Assembly (NCBI RefSeq): GCF_934294775.1
Contig: NZ_CAKRAH010000033.1
Coordinates: forward strand, 1-28,861
Reading direction: 5' to 3'
Origin: an uncultured Dorea sp.
GTDB lineage: Bacteria > Bacillota > Clostridia > Lachnospirales > Lachnospiraceae
DNA length: 28,861 nt
In this document: positions 23,501 through 28,861 of the stretch, in pieces
How the letters are laid out: each line of letters opens with the position of its first letter
How positions within the stretch are numbered: position 1 is the first letter of the stretch
The notes under the pieces: generated by a model
Databases searched by the model: none
Told to the model about the DNA's origin: nothing
Seen by the model: the letters and a program-made list of their open reading frames with translations, nothing else
Made by a program: the position numbers and the translations under genes

Positions 23501-24448
23501 TCACTTCGCAATCTCTTCCAGTTCCCTGTAAAGAAGGCTTCCGCGATTATCAAAAATCCCTTCGATCTGTCCTACATGTGAATCATTACCAAGCAGGATA
23601 TAACGATCGAATCTCCCCTCGCCAACCATCCGGTTAAACAGTGGTTTCTTTCTCAGCTCTTCCATAGATTCTGCATGCACTGTTGCCAGCATTTTGCATC
23701 CACAATGCATTGCATATTCAATGGCATGTACATCTTCCGTTGTCCCGATTTCATCTACTGCGATTACCTGCGGTCCCATTGAACGGATCAGCATAATCAT
23801 ACCTTCTGCTTTAGGACAACCATCTAATATATCTGTCCGGATTCCCAGATGATTCTGTGCTACCCCCATGTAACAGCCGCCGATTTCAGATCTTTCATCC
23901 ACCACACCAACAGCAAGACCCGGAAGCCATGTATTCCCTTCCGAAATCTGCCGGATCAGATCCCTTAAAAGTGTTGTCTTCCCACATCCTGGCGGCGATA
24001 CAATCAGCGTATGACATAACGCTTTATTGCATACAATATATGGAAATACCCGGTCTGCACAGCCAAGCATCTCATGTGCCACACGGATATTTACGGAGGA
24101 AATATATTTCAGATTCTTAACCTTTCCATTTTCCATAATAGCCTGTCCCGATAATCCCACTCTGTGCCCTCCTTCGATTGTAATAAATCCCTGACGCATC
24201 TCCTGCTCACATGCATAGAGGGAATAATTACTGATGTATTCCAGCATTTCACGGATATTATCTTTAGTCACCAGATATGGTTTGTTCATCCCAGATCCCG
24301 GAATAATCTCTGTATCATGATATAAGAAAATCAGAGGTTTCCCTTCTCTGAGACGGATTTCCTGTAAATATTCAAATTCCAGCTTTTCCTTTTGTATAAT
24401 ACTTCTAACATCCCATGGCAGGACTTTTAAGATCGTATCTTCTTTCAT
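23501..24448 (-). CDS. spoIIIAA: Stage III sporulation protein AA (AAA+/secretion-type ATPase)
   Basis: Cytoplasmic ATPase proposed to power or gate the SpoIIIA channel, related to type II/IV secretion ATPases. The 315 residues carry Walker A SPPGCGKTT (151-159), a VVDERSEIGG segment (182-191), and Walker B VIAVDEIG (228-235) followed by ATVHAES (255-261). Several start codons follow each other: GTG 24457, ATG 24454 and ATG 24448. Only 24448 has a proper spacing (eight bases) from AGGGG. It opens the eight-gene spoIIIA operon. A sigma-E-like promoter is proposed upstream. Confidence 0.95.
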   Translation of the reverse strand: MKEDTILKVLPWDVRSIIQKEKLEFEYLQEIRLREGKPLIFLYHDTEIIPGSGMNKPYLVTKDNIREMLEYISNYSLYACEQEMRQGFITIEGGHRVGLSGQAIMENGKVKNLKYISSVNIRVAHEMLGCADRVFPYIVCNKALCHTLIVSPPGCGKTTLLRDLIRQISEGNTWLPGLAVGVVDERSEIGGCYMGVAQNHLGIRTDILDGCPKAEGMIMLIRSMGPQVIAVDEIGTTEDVHAIEYAMHCGCKMLATVHAESMEELRKKPLFNRMVGEGRFDRYILLGNDSHVGQIEGIFDNRGSLLYRELEEIAK

Positions 24449-24468
24449 TATCATCACCCCTTTACATC

Positions 24469-24499
24469 CATGTATATTGTGGAAGACATCTGGATATGA
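24469..24499 (-). promoter_or_regulatory. Possible sigma-E promoter of spoIIIA
   Basis: On the minus strand TCATATC (24493-24499) resembles the sigma-E -35 KMATATT with one mismatch. TATACATG (24469-24476) matches CATACANT at the central ATACA but not at either end; the spacer is 16 bases. The spoIIIA operon is sigma-E dependent in B. subtilis. The -10 is imperfect, so this is only a candidate. Confidence 0.35.
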
Positions 24500-24523
24500 C
24501 TAAAACATCTCTTATCTTTTATT

Positions 24524-24534
24524 TTGTCCGACAA
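24524..24534. repeat. Short inverted repeat TTGTC-C-GACAA upstream of spoIIIA
   Basis: Five-base arms around one base, 76 bases before the spoIIIAA start and upstream of the candidate promoter. It could be a protein-binding site, but such short repeats arise by chance. Apart from this, the candidate promoter and the transporter terminator, the 253-base spoIIIAA-to-transporter gap shows nothing else. Confidence 0.25.
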
Positions 24535-24604
24535 GGTCCTGCGCCTGTCTGAAAAATCATTCTTTTTTCACTGGAAGTTTTCTTATGTATTTTATCCGTT
24601 TAAC

Positions 24605-24644
24605 AAAAAACGCCTCTTTTCAAGATTCTGAAAAGAGACGTTTT
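24605..24644 (-). terminator. Strong intrinsic terminator after the NSS transporter
   Basis: A 16-bp stem (arms 24629-24644 and 24607-24622) with a six-base loop and a T-run on the minus-strand transcript (24605-24610). The one non-Watson-Crick pair is G-U on the minus-strand RNA but C-A on the plus-strand RNA, which supports the minus direction. It ends the tryptophanase-transporter unit. Confidence 0.9.
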
Positions 24645-24701
24645 CAAAGAGAAAAATGCTACCTTTTATCAAACACATATTTTGTGAATATCAACAAACT
24701 T

Positions 24702-26051
24702 TTATCCAATTCCACCATAGAAAATTCCTGCCACAAGTGCAATTGCCGCACATGAGCAATATACGTATTTTCCAAGAGGGTAAAACCATGAACCAATTGG
24801 TTCTTTCATTCCTTCGCTTACTGCATGTTCCACATATTCTTTTCCCGCGATCCAGAAAAAGAATACCGCCACCAACAGTGCTCCTAACGGGCAGAGATAA
24901 ATTGATACAATATCCATCCAATTCGATACAACTGCCTGAATAAAGAGCGCAACAGCTCCCCCAAAAGCCAGGATTGATGCAGTGGCCGGTAAACGTTTCA
25001 TACCGAATTGTTCCTGTAAAAATGCTACAGGTGCTTCATATAGATTGATAATAGAACTAACCCCGGCAAATGTTACACATATAAAAAATACAACCCCTAC
25101 GATTCTTCCGCCAGCCATACCATTCATGACATTAACCAGATATATAAACATCAGTCCCGGTCCTCCGGAAGACAACTCTGCATTTCCAACAGCCATAGCC
25201 GGGATAACGACAAGAGCAGACAATATTGCCGATAGAGAATTAAAGAATGCTACGCTTAACGCTGCTCCTGGAATGGATTCACTTTTACTTAGATAGGAGC
25301 CATAAATTACTGAACCATTCCCTGCAACCGACATCGAAAAGAACGCCTGCCCAAAAGCAAAAATCCATACTTCCGGATTCATAAGTCCTTTTGGATTCAA
25401 TGTAAAGATATAGCGATATCCATTCATTGCTCCTGGAATTGTCGCGATGTAAACCGCAAGAGCCAGAAACATTAAGAATAAAAGCGGCATCATAATCTTA
25501 TTCGCCTTTTCAATTCCTCCTGCAACTCCCATCACCATAATGGCAAAGCTCGCTATAATCGCGATGATAATCCACACATTCGCTCCCCATGCTCCTGCAG
25601 TAGATTCAAATGTTCCGACAATCGTATCCATATCCTGTCCCATCTTGAAAAGATTCCCATTTACAGACATCACTGTATATTTGAAAATCCATCCAATGAC
25701 GCATGTATAACCAATTGCCAGAGCTAATGCTCCTATAATCGGAATCGCTCCGACACGCTCCCCTATTTTTTGATTACCGGTCCGTATCTTCGTACATTTT
25801 CCAAATGCACCTACCGGACCGGCTCCTGCTGAACGTCCCAATGAAAATTCCCCAATCACACCGGTCGCTCCGATCAAGACAATAAAAAGGAAAAATGGAA
25901 TCAAAAACGTCAGTCCACCATACTTCGAAACCATAATTGGCAGGCGCCAGATATTCCCCATTCCGACTGCCGAGCCTACACATGCCAAAATAAATCCCCA
26001 CTTTGACTGAAAACCGTCTCGAGTTTCTTGTATTGCTTTTTCGTTAGCCAT
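24702..26051 (-). CDS. Sodium-dependent amino-acid transporter, NSS (LeuT/TnaT-like) family
   Basis: Membrane symporter of the neurotransmitter:sodium symporter family. The 449 residues contain about 11 hydrophobic segments, the usual number for bacterial members. Helix 1 has the signature GSAVGMGNIWRLP (26-38), whose unwound centre binds sodium and substrate. Helix 6 reads FGQAFFSMSVAGNGSVIYGSYL, and helix 8 TFAGVSSIINLYEAPVAFLQE. ATG at 26051 follows AGGAG. It lies 140 bases after the tryptophanase-type gene, with no other gene before the strong terminator. The NSS protein TnaT of Symbiobacterium is a tryptophan transporter beside tnaA, so tryptophan (or a related aromatic amino acid) is the likely substrate here. 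That substrate is inferred from context, not read from the binding site. Confidence 0.92.
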   Translation of the reverse strand: MANEKAIQETRDGFQSKWGFILACVGSAVGMGNIWRLPIMVSKYGGLTFLIPFFLFIVLIGATGVIGEFSLGRSAGAGPVGAFGKCTKIRTGNQKIGERVGAIPIIGALALAIGYTCVIGWIFKYTVMSVNGNLFKMGQDMDTIVGTFESTAGAWGANVWIIIAIIASFAIMVMGVAGGIEKANKIMMPLLFLMFLALAVYIATIPGAMNGYRYIFTLNPKGLMNPEVWIFAFGQAFFSMSVAGNGSVIYGSYLSKSESIPGAALSVAFFNSLSAILSALVVIPAMAVGNAELSSGGPGLMFIYLVNVMNGMAGGRIVGVVFFICVTFAGVSSIINLYEAPVAFLQEQFGMKRLPATASILAFGGAVALFIQAVVSNWMDIVSIYLCPLGALLVAVFFFWIAGKEYVEHAVSEGMKEPIGSWFYPLGKYVYCSCAAIALVAGIFYGGIG

Positions 26052-26078
26052 AATATTCTCCTATAGATCCTATTGCAT

Positions 26079-26090
26079 TGCACCGGTGCA
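26079..26090. repeat. 12-bp perfect palindrome before the transporter gene
   Basis: TGCACCGGTGCA, a perfect 12-base palindrome, G/C-rich in an A/T-rich leader and 28 bases upstream of the transporter ATG. It could be an operator for a dimeric regulator or a six-pair hairpin without a usable loop. No protein is assigned. Confidence 0.5.
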
Positions 26091-26152
26091 TATTCACTTA
26101 GTTTCAGCTATTTTGTTTTATTCTTTTATTTTTATCTTTTTATTACAGAAAA

Positions 26153-26184
26153 GATATCTTGCTACAGAACTTTTTATAGATATC
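26153..26184 (-). terminator. Weak hairpin just after the tryptophanase stop (partial terminator?)
   Basis: On the minus strand GATATCT (26178-26184) pairs with AGATATC (26153-26159) around an 18-base loop, followed by TTTT. It is A/T-rich and large-looped, so at most a partial terminator or processing site. It may lower transporter expression relative to the lyase. Confidence 0.3.
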
Positions 26185-26191
26185 CTGCTTC

Positions 26192-27847
26192 TTATTTTTC
26201 TTCATTTGGATATGGCTCAAGGAACGCATGGAAGTGACGCATTGGTAATGTATGTCCCCATACAATTCTCATGTTCGGAATATTTTCACGATCTTCGTAA
26301 AGCTCTTTTACCGCTGCAATTACATAATCCAGATGTTCTTTCGTAAGTCTGCTGCGATCAATTGCGAAACGTACTACATTCGCAAGTTCTGCCTGCTGTT
26401 CCGGTGTCTTCAAATCGTATTCCATAGAATAATCACCAAGTTCCGATGTACGGATACCATAACGTCTGATCAGCTCAATACTGAATCCCTGTCCGGCAAA
26501 TGTATCATGTCCTCTCTTGCCATCAAAGAATTCATCCATGTTAATGTATACCGCATGACCTCCTGCCGGAAGAACCACTCCCTTAACACCTGCATTGTAG
26601 AATCCTTCTGCCAGGTAATTACACTGTCCGATACGATCGTGCATATAATTAAAATCACAGCTTTCATATAAACCAACAGAAAGTGCCATGATATCACGTC
26701 CTGACATACCACCATAGGAATCATTACCATAACATGAAATCTGTTTTACTTTCAAAAGAACGCCTACATCTGTTTTGATTGTTCCGTCTTCATTGAAATC
26801 AGAGAATTTCTTCCAGAATAAACCTCTGTCTCTAAATGCCAGCATACCACCCATATTTGCATGTCCATCTTTTTTCGCAGACATTGTAAATGCATCACAA
26901 AGAGAGAACATCTCTGTGGCAATCTCTGCCATGGATTTATCGGCATAGCCTTCTTCATTCATTTTAATGAAATAACAGTTTTCAGCCCATCTTGCGGCAT
27001 CGAATACCAGCGGGATATCATACTTATGAGCAACACGGTTGATTTCTTTTAAGTTTGCCATGGATACTGCCTGACCACAGATTGGGTTATTTGTAATACA
27101 GGTAAAGATTAAAGGTACATTCTCTACTCCGCAGATATTGATCAATTCTTCCAGCTTTTCAATATCCATATTTCCTTTGAATGGATTCTTTTCATATTTT
27201 CCACCTTCAGGGATCTCATATAACAGCTCTTTGTTATATAAATTCCTAGGAATCGAACCCATCTGTTTGATATTACCTTCTGTTGTATCAAAATGTCCAT
27301 TAGAAGGAATTGTAAATACTTTTCCCGGATGTCTCTGTGCAAGAATCTTCTTTACAATCTCCATCAGTACAGATTCTGCTGCACGTCCCTGCTGGATAAT
27401 GAATGTATTCGGACGTTCCATCTGTGCTGCTCCACCATTAAAAAGTCCGCCTTCATATTCACACAGATACAATTCATCCATCATCTTTTCAACATCTCTG
27501 CAATCTGTTCTTACAAGGTCGATGGAGCGTTTCCAGTTCTTTTCACCTCCACGCTCGAAAATATCGCGGAAGGTGTCCAGCAATACATAGTATCCTGTGT
27601 TACGGCCATAAGATTCATCCCCAAGAAAAAGTGACGCCCACTGATGATTCGTCATTGCTGTTGTACCGGAATCCGATAACATATCAATGGTAAGCATACC
27701 GGCAGGAAAAGCAAATTCATTATAATGTGTTGCTTTCAATGCACGTTCTCTCTGCTCTACCGTTACGTTCGGAATATCTCGAACAGCAAATGTGTAGTGG
27801 CTAGGTGCCGGAACATTCAATGGGTATTCTTTTGTACTTTTTGTCAT
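26192..27847 (-). CDS. tnaA: Tryptophanase-type beta-eliminating lyase (long variant)
   Basis: PLP enzyme expected to split L-tryptophan into indole, pyruvate and ammonia. The 551 residues follow the tryptophanase/tyrosine phenol-lyase family: LSDSGTTAMTNHQWA (57-71), QGRAAE (153-158, PLP phosphate loop), FDTTEG (186-191), DAARWAENCYFIK (283-295), the PLP-lysine motif MSAKKD (322-327, K326) and GGHAVY (429-434). Two positions favour tryptophanase over tyrosine phenol-lyase: L470 in GIRTSELG, where the latter has the substrate arginine (R381), and H538 in MRHF, where E. coli TnaA has H463. It is about 80 residues longer than E. coli TnaA, mainly an extra 45 or so between 88 and 152. ATG at 27847 has GGAGG eight bases upstream. 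The frame is open to 28201, but that part crosses the promoter and is not coding. Confidence 0.88.
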   Translation of the reverse strand: MTKSTKEYPLNVPAPSHYTFAVRDIPNVTVEQRERALKATHYNEFAFPAGMLTIDMLSDSGTTAMTNHQWASLFLGDESYGRNTGYYVLLDTFRDIFERGGEKNWKRSIDLVRTDCRDVEKMMDELYLCEYEGGLFNGGAAQMERPNTFIIQQGRAAESVLMEIVKKILAQRHPGKVFTIPSNGHFDTTEGNIKQMGSIPRNLYNKELLYEIPEGGKYEKNPFKGNMDIEKLEELINICGVENVPLIFTCITNNPICGQAVSMANLKEINRVAHKYDIPLVFDAARWAENCYFIKMNEEGYADKSMAEIATEMFSLCDAFTMSAKKDGHANMGGMLAFRDRGLFWKKFSDFNEDGTIKTDVGVLLKVKQISCYGNDSYGGMSGRDIMALSVGLYESCDFNYMHDRIGQCNYLAEGFYNAGVKGVVLPAGGHAVYINMDEFFDGKRGHDTFAGQGFSIELIRRYGIRTSELGDYSMEYDLKTPEQQAELANVVRFAIDRSRLTKEHLDYVIAAVKELYEDRENIPNMRIVWGHTLPMRHFHAFLEPYPNEEK

Positions 27848-27887
27848 GTTGTTTACCTCCGTTTTTATTATTTTTTGTGATGAGAAT

Positions 27888-27916
27888 ACATTATCATGAT
27901 AATAAATTATTGTCAA
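27888..27916 (-). promoter_or_regulatory. Promoter of the tryptophanase gene
   Basis: On the minus strand a perfect TTGACA (27911-27916) is followed by TAATGT at 17 bases (27888-27893) or GATAAT at 15 bases (27890-27895). The weak or off-spaced -10 suggests dependence on an activator. The leader would be only about 35 bases, too short for a TnaC-type leader peptide. Confidence 0.6.
27890..27903. repeat. 14-bp perfect palindrome in the tryptophanase promoter
   Basis: ATTATCATGATAAT, a perfect palindrome, overlaps the -10 and spacer. A dimeric repressor bound here would block RNA polymerase. A/T-rich, so chance is possible, but 14 exact positions at a promoter core deserve notice. Confidence 0.45.
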
Positions 27917-27938
27917 CTTATTTTGTCGTTTTTGGATG

Positions 27939-27990
27939 TTATGCATAAGTATTTCAACAATTATTTGTGCATAATGCCTATATTTTATGC
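27939..27990. promoter_or_regulatory. Cluster of TTATGC/GCATAA half-sites in the divergent region
   Basis: Plus-strand TTATGCATAA (27939-27948, a perfect palindrome) and TTGTGCATAA (27965-27974, nine of ten the same) lie 26 bases apart. TTATGC at 27985-27990 forms an inverted pair with GCATAA at 27969-27974. Relative to the lyase promoter the first two are centred near -62 and -88, suitable for an activator. The divergent DauR-type regulator is the natural candidate. Confidence 0.45.
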
Positions 27991-28040
27991 TATTATTTAT
28001 CATTTTTGCATTTCTCCATCTTGATTTTGAGAATATTTTA

Positions 28041-28069
28041 TTGAACCAGATACTTTCAGATGCTATAAT
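28041..28069 (+). promoter_or_regulatory. Promoter of the DauR-type regulator
   Basis: TTGAAC (28041-28046), a 17-base spacer and a perfect TATAAT (28064-28069), 35 bases before the ATG. It is a clean sigma-A promoter and faces away from the tryptophanase promoter. Confidence 0.85.
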
Positions 28070-28104
28070 AAAAAAAATTAGAAACATACAGAGGAAGTTA
28101 TGAT

Positions 28105-28809
28105 ATGAAAGAAAATTCACTTCAACAATTTGTAAAACTAGTTCCATTTCTTGGGAGCATGCTGGGACCAGATTATGAGATTGTATTACACGATCTGACA
28201 AAGAATCATCCGTCTGTTATCGCTATTGCTAACCGACATGTCAGCGGACGTGATATGGGTGCACCGCTGACCAACCGTGCTTTACAGATGCTTGCTGACA
28301 AAAGCTATACACAACAAGACTGGGATCTGAACTACAGAGGACAAACAGAAAACGGTAAAGTTCTCCGCTGTTCTACATTTTTTATTAAAGATGAGAATGG
28401 GGAACCGATTGGACTTTTATGCATAAACTTTGATGATTCACGTTACCGTGATTTGTCTGAACGTATATTTGCATTATGTCATCCGGATGAATATGCCACA
28501 AAAAACATCAGCATTCATGCAGCTCCGTCCAAATCTGCCGCAGAAGATAACGAACAGGAAAATTTTTATAATTCCATATCTTCTGCCATTGATGATGCTT
28601 TGATTGCTGTGATGAATAGTACACAGGTACCAGCCGAGAGGCTTACTCAGGATGAAAAAGTTAAAATTCTGCAACTATTAGAAGAACGCGGTATCTTTAT
28701 GCTTAAAGGAGTGATTCCAATTGTAGCGCAAAAGCTCGCCTCTTCTCCGGCAAGTATTTATCGTTATTTGAATAAAATCAAACTGGAAGGGCGGCCAAGA
28801 TCATCATAG
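28105..28809 (+). CDS. DauR/YheO-family transcriptional regulator (PAS-like sensor plus HTH)
   Basis: A 234-residue regulator of the YheO/DauR type. The N-terminal PAS-like sensor (about 8-118) has the family phrases LGPDYEIVLHDLT, RHVSGRDMGAPLTN and STFFIKDENGEPIGLLCINFD. The C-terminal helix-turn-helix (about 178-226) has LTQDEKVKILQLLEERGIF followed by VAQKLASSPASIYRYLNKIK. ATG at 28105 has GAGGA nine bases upstream. It is the only plus-strand gene and is divergent from the tryptophanase gene. DauR of Pseudomonas responds to an amino-acid catabolic state, so a role in controlling tryptophan use is reasonable. Ligand, and whether it activates or represses, are unknown. Confidence 0.9.
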   Translation: MKENSLQQFVKLVPFLGSMLGPDYEIVLHDLTKNHPSVIAIANRHVSGRDMGAPLTNRALQMLADKSYTQQDWDLNYRGQTENGKVLRCSTFFIKDENGEPIGLLCINFDDSRYRDLSERIFALCHPDEYATKNISIHAAPSKSAAEDNEQENFYNSISSAIDDALIAVMNSTQVPAERLTQDEKVKILQLLEERGIFMLKGVIPIVAQKLASSPASIYRYLNKIKLEGRPRSS

Positions 28810-28821
28810 ATATATGATGAT
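28800..28821 (+). repeat. Inverted repeat spanning the regulator stop codon
   Basis: ATCATCATA and TATGATGAT form a perfect nine-pair stem with loop GATA, covering the TAG stop. It is A/T-rich and followed by TCAAAAG instead of a T-run, so it is not a standard terminator. The remaining bases to the window end show nothing. Confidence 0.4.
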
Positions 28822-28861
28822 TCAAAAGCACTCCAAATACCATATTAAATTTTATTATTTA

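Noticed and set aside
27138..27634. 150- and 113-residue plus-strand frames
   Set aside because: Antisense to the tryptophanase gene, whose codons and motifs are unmistakable.
27848..27887. TnaC-like leader peptide before the tryptophanase gene
   Set aside because: The stretch between predicted start site and ATG contains no start codon followed by a short tryptophan-containing frame.
27848..28201. In-frame extension of the tryptophanase reading frame by 118 codons upstream
   Set aside because: It crosses the promoter and operator region and runs antisense into the regulator gene. The family N-terminus and a good GGAGG site are at 27847, so the extension is an open frame by chance in A/T-rich DNA.

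Overview
The window looks like chromosomal DNA of an endospore-forming, anaerobic, gut-type member of the Clostridia, most likely Lachnospiraceae. This rests on the complete spoIIIA operon, spoIVB, spo0A, an AT-leaning composition, strong AGGAGG ribosome sites and the characteristic Firmicutes gene order. No RNA genes, CRISPR arrays, insertion sequences or phage genes are visible, and no gap without a gene exceeds about 260 bases. Every gene lies on the minus strand except the last one, so the account below follows transcription from high to low coordinates.

Right end (24.6-28.8 kb): an amino-acid catabolism cassette. A DauR/YheO-type PAS regulator on the plus strand is divergent from a long tryptophanase-type lyase. 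The lyase is followed by a sodium-dependent NSS-family transporter, and a strong terminator closes the pair. The 257-base divergent region holds a well-formed promoter for the regulator, a candidate promoter for the lyase, a 14-bp perfect palindrome inside the lyase promoter, and a cluster of TTATGC/GCATAA half-sites. The natural reading is regulated tryptophan uptake plus indole/pyruvate/ammonia production.

Middle (19.3-24.5 kb): the eight-gene spoIIIAA-AH operon, encoding the mother-cell side of the feeding-tube channel of sporulation. A sigma-E-like promoter is proposed upstream.

Housekeeping block (8.6-19.3 kb): prfC has its own promoter. It is followed by an asp23-family gene, nusB, xseA, xseB, ispA, dxs, tlyA, nadK, argR and recN, tightly packed behind a promoter that overlaps the prfC terminator. 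The order matches the classic spoIIIA-to-spo0A neighbourhood of Bacillus/Clostridium. However, prfC occupies the place where accB-accC sit in Bacillus, and folD is absent.

Sporulation control and metabolism (1-8.5 kb): spoIVB has a candidate sigma-G promoter embedded in the recN terminator. It is followed by spo0A, with a sigma-A-like promoter and three near-consensus 0A boxes. Then come glgA, metF, a standalone cobalamin-dependent methionine synthase reactivation protein, a metH lacking that domain, and a 3'-truncated asnA at the edge.

No wholly unknown defence or mobile system is apparent. The most interesting signals are regulatory: the promoter/terminator overlaps, the operator-like palindromes of the tryptophanase cassette, and the split methionine synthase with a cysteine-rich tail on its reactivation partner.
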